64,000 nucleotides of DNA, from assembly GCA_041905795.1 (NCBI GenBank), contig JAYRKL010000006.1, positions 124,001 through 188,000 on the forward strand, given 5' to 3'. The position numbers and the translations under genes were made by a program. This document shows, piece after piece, positions 44,041 through 53,238 of this stretch. The notes under the pieces are model-generated. The model was not told the DNA's origin, did not search any database, and was given only the letters and a program-made list of their open reading frames with translations. How positions within the stretch are numbered: position 1 is the first letter of the stretch; each line of letters begins with the position of its first letter. Source of the DNA: SHVO01 sp041905795 (lineage in GTDB: Bacteria; Pseudomonadota; Alphaproteobacteria; Rhodospirillales; Rhodospirillaceae).

Positions 44041-45849
44041 ATGGCCGCAACACCTTTAAGCCTCGCCGCAGATTTCCCCGCCGCCACCGACGCCCAGTGG
44101 CTGAAGCTGGTTGAAAAGGTCCTGGCCGGCGCGGACTTCGACAAGAAGCTGGTGGCCCGCACCTACGACGGCCTCTCCATCAAGCCGCTCTATACGCGCG
44201 CCGACTGGCGCGCCGACGGCGACGCTTCGGGCCTGCCGGGTGGCGCGCCCTATACCCGCGGCAGCACCGCGCTTGGCAACACCCTCTCCGGCTGGGACAT
44301 CCGCCAGGCGCACGGCAGCGCCGACGCTGCCCAAACAAAAGGTGGTGCTGATGCCGTGGCGGTGAACAAAGCCATTCTCGAAGACCTGGAGCGCGGCGTC
44401 ACCTCGATCCTGCTGCGCAGCAACGGCGCAAATCTCGACCGGGTACTGCAAGGTGTGATGCTCGATCTCGCGCCCGTCGCCCTGGATGGCGCGGCGCTGC
44501 CCGCCGCAGAAGCGCTGATGAAACTGGTCAAGGCGCGCGGGCAGCAAAAGGATTTTGCCGGCTGCTTTGGCCTCGACGATCTTGGCAGCGGCGTCACCGA
44601 TATCGCCGGCCTTGGCGCAGCGGCCGCCGGCATCGCGCGGGATTTCCCGAAAGCGCGCGCCTTCAATGTGCGCGGCACGGTCTATCACGCCGCCGGCGCC
44701 GCCGATGCGCAGGAGCTGGGCGCTGCCGTCGCCACGGCCCTGGCCTACCTGCGCGCCATGACCGCGGCCGGCATGAGCATTGACGCCGCCTGCGGCCAGA
44801 TCGCCTTCACCCTGGCGGCCGACGCCGACTTTTTCCTGTGCATCGCCAAGTTCCGCGCCTTGCGGAAATTGTGGGCGCGGGTGACCGAGGTCTGCGGCGC
44901 GGAAACACGCACTGCGCCGGTTTTCGCCTGCACCGCCACCCGCATGATCAGCCGCCGCGACCCCTGGGTGAACGTATTGCGCACCACGGTTGCCTGTTTC
45001 GCCGCGGGCGTCGCCGGCGCCGACGCGGTCACGGTGCTGCCTTTCGACGGCAGCGACCTCGCGCGCCGCGTCGCCCGCAACACCCAAATCGTTCTGCAGG
45101 AAGAAGCCAGCCTCGCCAAGGTGGTGGATCCCGCCGGCGGCGCCTGGATGTTCGAGCGGCTGACGGAAGACCTGGCGGACAAGGCCTGGACCTTCTTCCA
45201 GGAGATCGAGCGCGCCGGCGGCATGGCCAAGGCCCTGCCCCTGGTGGCCGAGAAGATCGCCGCCGTGCAGGCCGAACGCGCCAAAAACATCGCTCGGCGC
45301 AAGGACGCCATCACCGGCGTCAGCGAATTCCCGAACGTCAACGAAGCCGACCCCGGGCCGCCGGTCGAGGCGCCGGGCGCCGGCCTCAAGCCTGTCCGCC
45401 TGGCCGAAGGCTTCGAGCGCCTGCGCGACCAGAGCGACGCCTTCAAGGCCAAGACCGGCCAGCGGCCGCGCGTCTTCCTCGCCAACCTGGGTTCCGTTGC
45501 CGACTTCACCGCGCGCGCCACCTTCGCCAAGAACTTCTTCGAAGCCGGCGGCATCGAAGCCGTGGCCGGCGCCGGCGGCGGCGATCCCGCCGACATGGCG
45601 CGCGGCCTCAGGCAAAGCGGCGCGCCGTTCGCGATCATCTGCGGCACCGACGCCGGTTACGGCGAAAGCGCCGCCGCCATCGCCAAGGCCTTGAAGGACG
45701 CCGGCGCCAAGACGGTCTATCTCGCCGGCCGCCCCGGCGAATTGGAAGCGGCGCTCACGGCCGCCGGCGTCGATGAGTTCATCTTCATGGGCGGGGATGT
45801 GCTGGGCACGCTGATGCGCGCCCACGCCAAACTCGGGGTGCCATCATGA
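44041..45849 (+). CDS. mutA: Methylmalonyl-CoA mutase small subunit
   Basis: Non-catalytic subunit of the heterodimeric B12-dependent mutase that converts methylmalonyl-CoA to succinyl-CoA. 602 residues: a TIM-barrel-like N-terminal domain (FDKKLVARTYDGLSIKPLYTRAD) and a C-terminal flavodoxin-like domain that lacks the cobalamin-ligand DxHxxG motif, as expected for the small subunit. Stop overlaps mutB start (ATGA). The operon continues mutB, meaB, esterase. Confidence 0.93.
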   Translation: MAATPLSLAADFPAATDAQWLKLVEKVLAGADFDKKLVARTYDGLSIKPLYTRADWRADGDASGLPGGAPYTRGSTALGNTLSGWDIRQAHGSADAAQTKGGADAVAVNKAILEDLERGVTSILLRSNGANLDRVLQGVMLDLAPVALDGAALPAAEALMKLVKARGQQKDFAGCFGLDDLGSGVTDIAGLGAAAAGIARDFPKARAFNVRGTVYHAAGAADAQELGAAVATALAYLRAMTAAGMSIDAACGQIAFTLAADADFFLCIAKFRALRKLWARVTEVCGAETRTAPVFACTATRMISRRDPWVNVLRTTVACFAAGVAGADAVTVLPFDGSDLARRVARNTQIVLQEEASLAKVVDPAGGAWMFERLTEDLADKAWTFFQEIERAGGMAKALPLVAEKIAAVQAERAKNIARRKDAITGVSEFPNVNEADPGPPVEAPGAGLKPVRLAEGFERLRDQSDAFKAKTGQRPRVFLANLGSVADFTARATFAKNFFEAGGIEAVAGAGGGDPADMARGLRQSGAPFAIICGTDAGYGESAAAIAKALKDAGAKTVYLAGRPGELEAALTAAGVDEFIFMGGDVLGTLMRAHAKLGVPS

Positions 45850-48032
45850 ACCGGCAGCAGATCCCCAGTTTCGCCGAGATCGAGCTGTCGTCCTCATCCA
45901 ATTCGGGACGGCTGGACAGCGCCGAATGGCGCACCAGGGCTGAAGCCCAATTGGGCCATCCGATCACCGCCTGGGAAACGCCGGAAGGCCTCGCGGTGAA
46001 ACCGTTGTTCACGGCCCAGGACCTCGAGGGCATCGACTTCCTTGATACGCGCCCGGGTATCGCGCCTTTCCTGCGCGGCCCTTATCCCACCATGTATGTC
46101 ACCCAGCCCTGGACCGTGCGCCAGTACGCCGGATTCTCCACGGCCGAGGATTCCAACGCCTTCTACCGGCGCAATCTCGCCGCCGGGCAGAAGGGCCTGT
46201 CCATCGCCTTCGATCTCGCCACCCACCGCGGCTATGACAGCGACCATCCGCGCGTGCACGGCGATGTCGGCATGGCCGGCGTGGCGATCGACTCCATCCT
46301 CGACATGCGCACCCTGTTCGACGGCATCCCCCTCGACCAGATGAGCGTGTCCATGACCATGAACGGCGCGGTGCTGCCGATCCTGGCGCTTTATATCGTC
46401 GCCGCCGAAGAGCAGGGCGTTGCGCCGGCGCAGCTTTCAGGGACCATCCAGAACGACATCCTGAAAGAGTTCATGGTGCGCAACACCTATATCTTCCCGC
46501 CGGCGCCTTCCATGCGGATCATCTCGGACATCTTCGCCTATACCTCGACCAAGATGCCCAAGTTCAATTCCATCTCGATCTCCGGCTATCACATGCAGGA
46601 AGCCGGCGCGACCGCCGACCTGGAGCTGGCCTACACCCTCGCCGACGGATTGGAATATGCCCGCGCCGGCCGGAAAGCCGGGCTCGACATCGACAGCTTT
46701 GCCCCCAGGCTTTCGTTCTTCTGGGCCATCGGCATGAACTTCTTCATGGAAGTGGCGAAGATGCGCGCCGCGCGCCTGATCTGGGCCAAGTTGATCAAGC
46801 AGTTCAACCCCAAGAGCGACAAGTCGCTGGCGCTGCGCACCCACTGCCAGACTTCGGGTTGGAGCCTCACCGCCCAGGACGTCTACAACAACGTGACGCG
46901 CACCTGCGTCGAAGCCATGGCGGCCACCCAGGGCCATACCCAGTCGCTGCACACCAACGCCTTCGACGAAGCGCTGGCGCTGCCCACGGATTTCTCCGCG
47001 CGCATCGCCCGCAACACCCAGCTGTTCCTCCAGCAGGAGACCGGCACCACCCGCAGCGCCGACCCCTGGGGCGGCAGCTACTATGTCGAACGCCTGACCC
47101 ATGACCTGGCGGCGCGCGCCTGGGCGCATATCCAGGAAGTGGAAAAGCTCGGCGGCATGGCCAAAGCGATCGAGGCCGGCATCCCGAAACTCCGCATCGA
47201 GGAAGCCGCCGCCCGTACCCAGGCGCGGATCGATTCCGGCCGGCAGACGGTCGTGGGCGTGAACAAATACCGCCTCGATGAAAAAGAGGACATCGACGTC
47301 CTCAAGGTCGATAATAGCGCCGTGCGCGGCGCCCAGCTCGCCAAGCTCGCCAAGCTCAAGGCCGGGCGCGACGAGGCGGCGCTGCAGGCGGCGCTGGACG
47401 CTTTGACCAAAGCTGCTTCGGGCGAAGGCAATCTGCTGGAGCTGTCGGTGAACGCCGCCCGCGCCAAGGCCACGGTCGGCGAGATGACCGCGGCCCTGGA
47501 GAAACAGTTCGGCCGTCATGTGGCGGAGATCCGCTCGATCTCCGGGGTTTATCGCAAGGAAGTCGGAGCCGGGTCGAAGACCGTGGAGAAAGTCCTGAAA
47601 CTGGTGGAAGCCTTCGCCGAGAAGGAAGGCCGCCGTCCCCGCATCCTGGTGGCCAAGATGGGCCAGGACGGCCACGACCGCGGCCAGAAGGTGATCGCCT
47701 CCGCCTTCGCCGACCTGGGCTTCGACGTCGACATCGGGCCGCTGTTCCAGACGCCCGGCGAGGCCGCCAGGCAGGCGGTCGAGAACGATGTGCATGTCAT
47801 CGGCGCGTCGTCGCTGGCGGCCGGGCACCTGACCCTGGTGCCGGCCCTGAAGGCCGAGCTGAAGAAGCTGGGCCGCGAGGACATCATGGTGGTGGTCGGC
47901 GGCGTGATCCCGCCGCAGGATTTCGACGCGCTGTATAAAGCGGGTGCGAGCGCCATCTTCCCGCCCGGCACGGTCATCGGCGAGGCCGCCGCCGGCCTGC
48001 TCGAAAAGCTCAGCGTCCAGCTTGGCCACTAA
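45846..48032 (+). CDS. mutB: Methylmalonyl-CoA mutase large subunit
   Basis: Catalytic subunit, 728 residues. Substrate-barrel motifs include FLRGPYPTMYVTQPWTVRQY and the STAEDSNAFYR segment. The C-terminal cobalamin domain carries D608-G-H610-DRG613 (MGQDGHDRGQKV), where His binds the cobalt, plus GASSLAAGH. It links propionate, odd-chain fat or branched amino-acid breakdown to the TCA cycle; with the PHB genes nearby it may also feed propionyl-CoA metabolism. meaB overlaps the last 11 bases. Confidence 0.97.
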   Translation: MNRQQIPSFAEIELSSSSNSGRLDSAEWRTRAEAQLGHPITAWETPEGLAVKPLFTAQDLEGIDFLDTRPGIAPFLRGPYPTMYVTQPWTVRQYAGFSTAEDSNAFYRRNLAAGQKGLSIAFDLATHRGYDSDHPRVHGDVGMAGVAIDSILDMRTLFDGIPLDQMSVSMTMNGAVLPILALYIVAAEEQGVAPAQLSGTIQNDILKEFMVRNTYIFPPAPSMRIISDIFAYTSTKMPKFNSISISGYHMQEAGATADLELAYTLADGLEYARAGRKAGLDIDSFAPRLSFFWAIGMNFFMEVAKMRAARLIWAKLIKQFNPKSDKSLALRTHCQTSGWSLTAQDVYNNVTRTCVEAMAATQGHTQSLHTNAFDEALALPTDFSARIARNTQLFLQQETGTTRSADPWGGSYYVERLTHDLAARAWAHIQEVEKLGGMAKAIEAGIPKLRIEEAAARTQARIDSGRQTVVGVNKYRLDEKEDIDVLKVDNSAVRGAQLAKLAKLKAGRDEAALQAALDALTKAASGEGNLLELSVNAARAKATVGEMTAALEKQFGRHVAEIRSISGVYRKEVGAGSKTVEKVLKLVEAFAEKEGRRPRILVAKMGQDGHDRGQKVIASAFADLGFDVDIGPLFQTPGEAARQAVENDVHVIGASSLAAGHLTLVPALKAELKKLGREDIMVVVGGVIPPQDFDALYKAGASAIFPPGTVIGEAAAGLLEKLSVQLGH

Positions 48033-49017
48033 AGCGTCATCGAGGGCCGCCGACTACGCCGCCGGCGTGATCGCCGGCGACCGCGCCACATTGGCGCGGG
48101 CCATCACCTTGATTGAATCCCGCAATCCGGAGCATCGCGCCGGCGCCCAAGCCATGCTGGTGGAGCTGCTGCCGCGCACCGGCAAATCCTTGCGCATCGG
48201 CGTGAGCGGCCTGCCGGGCGCGGGCAAGAGCACCTTCATCGACGCCTTCGGCTGCATGCTGACCGGCCTGGGCCACAAGGTGGCGGTGCTGGCGGTCGAT
48301 CCGACGTCGTCGCGCAGCGGCGGCAGCATCCTCGGCGACAAGACGCGCATGGCGCGGCTGTCACAGGACCCCAACGCCTTCATCCGCCCGTCGCCCACCG
48401 GCGGCGCGCTGGGCGGCGTGGCCCGCGCCACGCGCGAAGCCATCCTGCTGTGCGAGGCCGCCGGCTTCGACGTGATCCTGGTGGAGACCGTGGGCGTCGG
48501 CCAGAGCGAGATCACGGTTTCGGAAATGGTCGACTTCTTCATGGTGCTGATGATCGCCGGCGGCGGCGATGAACTGCAGGGTATCAAGAAGGGCGTGTTG
48601 GAGATCGCCGACATGATCGCGGTCACCAAGGCCGACGGCGACAACGCCAACCGCGCTGCGGCCACCGCCGCCGACTACCAGCATGCCTTGCGCATCATCA
48701 CGCCGGCGGGCGCCTTATGGCAGCCACCGGTCGTCACCATCAGCTCGGTCGAGAATCGCGGCCTTGACGGTCTGTGGCAGAAGATTCAATTGCATCGCAA
48801 GACGGCGGAAGCGGCGGGTGCCTGGCTCGCGCGGCGCCGCGCCCAGGACATCCGCTGGATGTGGGCGATGGTTGAAGACCGTGTGATGACAAACCTGAAG
48901 AGCGACCCGAAGGTCAAGGACGCGGTCGCGGACCTGGAGCGCGCGCTCGCCGCCGGCGCCACCACACCCGGCCTCGCCGCCGAGCGCATCCTCCGGGCCT
49001 TTGGAATTCAGAAATGA
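48022..49017 (+). CDS. meaB: Methylmalonyl-CoA mutase chaperone GTPase MeaB
   Basis: G3E-family GTPase that protects and reloads the mutase cofactor. About 331 residues, with Walker A GLPGAGKST, base-contacting SRSGGSILGDKTRM and ETVGVGQSE switch motifs, and a TKADGDN guanine motif. I placed the start at a TTG at 48022, which overlaps the mutB end by 11 bases; the frame is open to 47944. The overlap fits joint translation with its client enzyme. The stop overlaps the esterase start (ATGA). Confidence 0.93.
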   Translation: MATKASSRAADYAAGVIAGDRATLARAITLIESRNPEHRAGAQAMLVELLPRTGKSLRIGVSGLPGAGKSTFIDAFGCMLTGLGHKVAVLAVDPTSSRSGGSILGDKTRMARLSQDPNAFIRPSPTGGALGGVARATREAILLCEAAGFDVILVETVGVGQSEITVSEMVDFFMVLMIAGGGDELQGIKKGVLEIADMIAVTKADGDNANRAAATAADYQHALRIITPAGALWQPPVVTISSVENRGLDGLWQKIQLHRKTAEAAGAWLARRRAQDIRWMWAMVEDRVMTNLKSDPKVKDAVADLERALAAGATTPGLAAERILRAFGIQK

Positions 49018-49931
49018 CGTCCAACCGGCGGGCCCAGGCGCGGGTGCTGAAATTCGGCCAACACGTGGCGATCGCCGGCACCCAGATGCTTTTCGGCGCC
49101 CTCACCGGCGCCATTCGCCTGGTGCGCGGCAGCCATCCCGAAGGCTGGCGCACATTGCGCTATGGCCTGCACCGCGATGAGGTGCTGGACCACATGGAGC
49201 CCAACACCCGCGTGAAGCGCCGCCACCCGGTGGTGTTCTTCCACGGCGGCGGCTGGATGATGGGCACCAAGGATTTCTACAGCCACGACCTGTTGTTCCT
49301 GGCCCAGGCCGGACATCCGGTATTCAACATCGAATACCCCAAGGCCCCCGACCATCCCCATCCGTGGATCCTGCGGTCCGTCTTCAGGGCGCTGACCTTC
49401 ATCCGCCAGAATTTCCCGGACGGCGGCGCCGTGCATCTCGCCGGGGATTCCGCCGGCGGCAATCTTGCGGTCATGGCCGGACTCCTGTGCCAGAATCCGG
49501 AATTGCTGACCGTGATCGAGCCCGACGAAGGCCCCTGGCCGGAGATCCTGAGCGTGACGTCGCTTTACGGCGTCATGGACCGGCTCACCTGCCTCAACCC
49601 CAACACCATCGTCGGCCCGACCATGATCGAGGCCTATGGCGGGCGCGAGGCCCTGGCCCCGGAGGTCGACCCCCAACACGCCATCACGCCGATGGATGTG
49701 AAGTTCACGAAACACCCGCCGTGTTTCCTGACCTGCGGCGAGTGGGACCCCCTGACGGCATCCCACGATATGTACGCCAAGCGCCTCGCGCGCGACGGCC
49801 ACCGCGTGACCTCAAAAACCTACGCCAAGGCCACCCACGGCTATTTCAATTTCCCGGAGGGTGCCGTGAAAACCGCCTGCCGCCGCGACATGACGGCGTT
49901 CCTCAAAGAGATTGAGGACGGGGCGCCATAA
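49014..49931 (+). CDS. HSL-type alpha/beta-hydrolase esterase
   Basis: 305-residue carboxylesterase-like protein. An oxyanion motif HGGGWMMG precedes the nucleophile elbow GDSAGGN; a candidate Asp lies in GEWDPL and His in THGYFNF, giving the hormone-sensitive-lipase arrangement. Last gene of the mutA-mutB-meaB operon by ATGA overlap. Its substrate is unknown; a role in acyl-ester breakdown feeding propionyl-CoA is inference only. Confidence 0.88.
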   Translation: MTSNRRAQARVLKFGQHVAIAGTQMLFGALTGAIRLVRGSHPEGWRTLRYGLHRDEVLDHMEPNTRVKRRHPVVFFHGGGWMMGTKDFYSHDLLFLAQAGHPVFNIEYPKAPDHPHPWILRSVFRALTFIRQNFPDGGAVHLAGDSAGGNLAVMAGLLCQNPELLTVIEPDEGPWPEILSVTSLYGVMDRLTCLNPNTIVGPTMIEAYGGREALAPEVDPQHAITPMDVKFTKHPPCFLTCGEWDPLTASHDMYAKRLARDGHRVTSKTYAKATHGYFNFPEGAVKTACRRDMTAFLKEIEDGAP

Positions 49932-49945
49932 TTTCTGGCGTTTTG

Positions 49946-49986
49946 TTTTTGTCATCCTCGCGGCTTCGCCGCAAGGATGGCAAAAA
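49946..49986. repeat. Long inverted repeat between convergent genes
   Basis: Arms read roughly TTTTTGTCATCCTCGCGGC and GCCGCAAGGATGGCAAAAA around the loop TTC, with two mismatches. The T-run precedes and the A-run follows the stem on the plus strand, the reverse of an intrinsic terminator, although it sits between convergent esterase and aguB. Confidence 0.7.
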
Positions 49987-50002
49987 AAGAAAAGCCTAAA
50001 AC

Positions 50003-50863
50003 CTACTGGTCTTTCGCCAGGATGCCGTAAAGCTCCGGCCGGCGGTCGCGGAAAAAGCCGAAGGCGGCGCGGTTGCGGCGGACTTCGCCGATATCGAACG
50101 TCGCCTGCAACACGCCTTCTTCCGTACGGCCGAACTCCTGCACCTTGTCGCCGCGATGATTGGCGATGAAGGACGAGCCGTAGAATGTCTGGTTCTGCTC
50201 GATGCCGATGCGGTTGGCGGCCACCACCGGCACGACGTTGGACACGGCATGGCCGATCATGGCGCGCTGCCACAGGTCCTTGGTGTCGAGGCCCGGGTTA
50301 TCCGGCTCCGAACCGATGGCGGTGGGATAGAACAGGATGTCGGCGCCCATGAGCATCATGGCGCGGGCGCATTCCGGGAACCATTGGTCCCAGCAGATGC
50401 CGACGCCGATCTTGCCGTATCTGGTGTCCCACACCTTGAAGCCGGTATTGCCGGGGCGGAAGTAGAACTTCTCCTCGTAGCCCGGACCGTCGGGGATATG
50501 GCTTTTGCGGTAGACGCCCATGATCGACCCGTCGGCGTCCACCATCACCAGGCTGTTGTAGAAATTCTGGCCGTCGCGCTCGAAGATCGAGACCGGGATC
50601 GCCACTTTTAGTTTGGCCGCGAGCGGCGCGAGCCTGACCACCACCGGATGCGTCGCCGCCGGATAGGCGCGGTCGAAGTTCTTCTCGGCCTCCTCGCGGC
50701 AGAAATAATAGCCTTGCAACAGTTCGGACGGCAGCACCACCTGGGCGCCGGCCTTGGCCGCCTGCTCGATGAAGCCGACGGTCTTGTCGATGTTCTCGGC
50801 CATGACGTCGCTGAAGGACGACTGGATCGCCGCCACGGTGACACTGTTGTCTTTGGGGGTCAT
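50003..50863 (-). CDS. aguB: N-carbamoylputrescine amidase
   Basis: Nitrilase-superfamily enzyme that hydrolyses N-carbamoylputrescine to putrescine, CO2 and ammonia. The 286-residue protein shows the Glu-Lys-Cys triad: Glu47 (LPSELLQGYYF), Lys120 (YRKSHIPDGPGYEEKFYF) and Cys157 (GICWDQWFPE). The last motifs are specific to AguB. I chose the ATG at 50863, which overlaps the aguA stop by 4 bases (ATGA); a longer start at 50896 is less likely. Confidence 0.95.
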   Translation of the reverse strand: MTPKDNSVTVAAIQSSFSDVMAENIDKTVGFIEQAAKAGAQVVLPSELLQGYYFCREEAEKNFDRAYPAATHPVVVRLAPLAAKLKVAIPVSIFERDGQNFYNSLVMVDADGSIMGVYRKSHIPDGPGYEEKFYFRPGNTGFKVWDTRYGKIGVGICWDQWFPECARAMMLMGADILFYPTAIGSEPDNPGLDTKDLWQRAMIGHAVSNVVPVVAANRIGIEQNQTFYGSSFIANHRGDKVQEFGRTEEGVLQATFDIGEVRRNRAAFGFFRDRRPELYGILAKDQ

Positions 50864-51900
50864 GAACGCACCTCCGGCTGCTGCTGGGTGATGCAATGGA
50901 ACGACCCGCCGCCGGTGATCACCGCGCGGGCCGAGAGGCCCACCGTGCGCCGGCCCGGGAACAGTTTGCCGATGGCTTCCACCGCGGCATCGTCGCTGGG
51001 ACTGTCGTAAAGCGGCACCACGACGGTGGTATTGCCGATATAGAAGTTCATCGGGTTGGCGGGGATGATCTCGCCGTCCTCGTCGGTGATCGCGCCCGGC
51101 GACGGAATGGTCATGACCTCGAGCTTACGGCCGTTGGCGTCGCGCGCGGCTTTCAGGGTGGCGATGATGTCCTTCAACGCCTGGGCATTGGGATCGCCGC
51201 TGCCGGCCGGCTCCATACAGGCGACGACACCCGGCGCCACGAAGCGCGCAATGTTGTCCACATGGCCGTCGGTGTGGTCGTTGAGCAGGCCTTCGTTGAT
51301 CCACACCAGGGAGTCGATGCCGAGCGACTCGCGCAGGCGACGCTCGATGTCGGCCTGGGTCAGGTTCGGGTTGCGGTTGGGGTTGAGCAGGCACTGGCGC
51401 GTGGTGAGCGCGCAACCCTCGCCGTCCACGTCCAGCGAGCCACCTTCCAGGACCCAGTCGTTGGACCGCGCCGGCACGCCGGCTTTGGCCGCCACCTGGG
51501 CCGCCACCTGATCGTCACCGTCGAGCACATATTTCCCGCCCCAGCCGTTGAAGCGGAAGCAGGCCGCCTCCAGGCCCTTCGGCCCGTGCACGAAGATGGG
51601 CGCGGTGTCGCGGAACCAGATGTCGCCAAAGGTGGCCGGAACGATCTCGGCGCCGGTGCCGTTGAGGGCCTTGGCCGCCGACGCCACGGCTTCGTCGCCG
51701 CAGGCCAGGATGCGCAGGCGTTCGCCGCGGATCCGGCCGGTCTTGGGGTCGACGTCGGCGATGGCCGAGAACAGCGCCGCCACTTCGGCGCGGGCCGGCT
51801 CCAGGTCTTCCAGCCACAGGTCGCCATGGCTGGGCCAAGCCGACCACACTGCGCTGTGCCGGGCCCATTCCGCCGGCTGGAGAAAATCGGGTTTGCTCAT
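50860..51900 (-). CDS. aguA: Agmatine deiminase
   Basis: Hydrolyses agmatine to N-carbamoylputrescine and ammonia; with AguB it forms the two-step plant/bacterial route to putrescine. Guanidine-modifying fold of 346 residues with WFRDTAPIFV, LEGGSLDVDGEG, DGHVDNIARFV and the catalytic Cys336 in GGGSFHCITQQQP. ATG at 51900 chosen over 51921. aguA-aguB form an operon with coupled overlap. Confidence 0.96.
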   Translation of the reverse strand: MSKPDFLQPAEWARHSAVWSAWPSHGDLWLEDLEPARAEVAALFSAIADVDPKTGRIRGERLRILACGDEAVASAAKALNGTGAEIVPATFGDIWFRDTAPIFVHGPKGLEAACFRFNGWGGKYVLDGDDQVAAQVAAKAGVPARSNDWVLEGGSLDVDGEGCALTTRQCLLNPNRNPNLTQADIERRLRESLGIDSLVWINEGLLNDHTDGHVDNIARFVAPGVVACMEPAGSGDPNAQALKDIIATLKAARDANGRKLEVMTIPSPGAITDEDGEIIPANPMNFYIGNTTVVVPLYDSPSDDAAVEAIGKLFPGRRTVGLSARAVITGGGSFHCITQQQPEVRS

Positions 51901-51951
51901 GAGTCTGGTTCCTAACGGCAAGGCGCCGGCTTTTCAATCGCCGTCGCATGA

Positions 51952-53193
51952 CTAAAGCGGCAGCCAGCCGCCGGCCCACAGCCAGATGGCCGCGAGCGCC
52001 ATGGACGTCAAGGCCATGGGAACGCCGGCGCGGGCGAAATCGGCAAATGTCAGCCGCACGCCGGTGGCCGCGGCCCGCTCGGCGACGATCAGGTTGCAGA
52101 GACTTCCGGTCAGCAGCAGGTTTCCGGCCAAGGTGGTGAGCAGGGCAAGTCCATAGAGGGCGCCCGCCGGAAGGGACGGCCACAACGACAGGATCAGGAT
52201 GGTGGCCGGCACGTTGCCGATGGTGTTGCTGACCAGGAGCGCGCCGGGGAGCATGGCCGCGAGGCTGTCCGGGCTTATCCCAAAGGCGTTAGCCGATTGC
52301 AGGATGTCGGCGGCGATTCCCGTGGCGGCGAAGGACCCCGTCACGACGAACAGGCAGGCGATCAGGAGCAATAGTTGCCAGTCCACGGCGGCGATCATGG
52401 CGCGGCTGTGGACCTTGCGGCTGACCATCAACGCTGCGGCAACCGCCAGCGCCATGATCTCGCGCGGCAAGGGCGTCGCGAACAGGCCGAGCAGCATCGC
52501 CGTGGCGATGAGCCCCTTGATCGCCTGCGGCCGGTTCAACCGATGGGCCTGCGGATGCGGCGGCAGGGCCGGTTGCGCGAGTTCCTTGCGCCACATCACC
52601 CACACCGCGCCGTAGACACACAACAGCGCCGCCGCCGCCGGCGGCCCGCACACCGCCAGGAACGGCCAAAAACCCAAATGCCCAGCCTGTCCGATCAGGA
52701 TGTTCTGCGGGTTGCCGATCAGGGTCGCCGCCGAGCCGGCGTTGCCGGCCCCCGCCAGCGCCATGAGGTAGGGCTTTGGGTCGAGGCCGCGGGCGCGCAG
52801 GCCCAGGCACAGGATGGGCGCCATGGCGAAGACCACGATGTCGTTGACGAGGAGCGCCGACAGCCCGCCCGCCACCGCGACGACCAGGGCGAGCAGGTAC
52901 TTGGGATGGAGTTCCGCCGCGGCGATGCCGCCGGCGCTGGCGTCATAGACGCCGGCGGCGGAAAACTGCGCCGACAGAATCATGAGCGCGAACATCAGGA
53001 CAACGGTCGGCGCGTCGATGGCCGTGCCGGCCGCGCCAAACGACATGACGCCGGACGCGAGCAGGAACGCCACCGCCATGACCGCGATGCCGGTCCGGTC
53101 CAGCGCCAGCCCCGGCACCCGGCCCAGGGCCATGCCGATATAGGTGAAAATAAAGACGGCCAGAGCTAGGGAGGTGACGACAGTAGGAGTCAT
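51952..53193 (-). CDS. Ion-transporter-superfamily permease (ArsB/NhaD/SLC13-like)
   Basis: 413-residue membrane protein with about eleven hydrophobic segments. Paired GNPQNILIGQ (first half) and VSNTIGNVPATILIL (second half) motifs define the ArsB/NhaD/SLC13 ion transporter superfamily; substrates in it include arsenite, sodium and dicarboxylates, and none can be chosen here. Same strand and 51 bases upstream of aguA, so cotranscription is possible but unproven. Confidence 0.82.
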   Translation of the reverse strand: MTPTVVTSLALAVFIFTYIGMALGRVPGLALDRTGIAVMAVAFLLASGVMSFGAAGTAIDAPTVVLMFALMILSAQFSAAGVYDASAGGIAAAELHPKYLLALVVAVAGGLSALLVNDIVVFAMAPILCLGLRARGLDPKPYLMALAGAGNAGSAATLIGNPQNILIGQAGHLGFWPFLAVCGPPAAAALLCVYGAVWVMWRKELAQPALPPHPQAHRLNRPQAIKGLIATAMLLGLFATPLPREIMALAVAAALMVSRKVHSRAMIAAVDWQLLLLIACLFVVTGSFAATGIAADILQSANAFGISPDSLAAMLPGALLVSNTIGNVPATILILSLWPSLPAGALYGLALLTTLAGNLLLTGSLCNLIVAERAAATGVRLTFADFARAGVPMALTSMALAAIWLWAGGWLPL

Positions 53194-53194
53194 T

Positions 53195-53222
53195 GAATAA
53201 AAAGGATGGAATAAAAAGGATG
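53195..53222. repeat. Perfect 14-bp tandem duplication
   Basis: GAATAAAAAGGATG occurs twice back to back in the spacer between the divergent permease and TPR-methyltransferase genes. It duplicates an AAGGA-ATG-like stretch, but the in-frame start of the next gene is the later ATG at 53239. Confidence 0.8.
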
Positions 53223-53238
53223 CCGAACAGGAGCATGA

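Noticed and set aside
49946..49986. Bidirectional terminator between esterase and aguB
   Set aside because: T-run and A-run are on the wrong sides of the stem for both strands.
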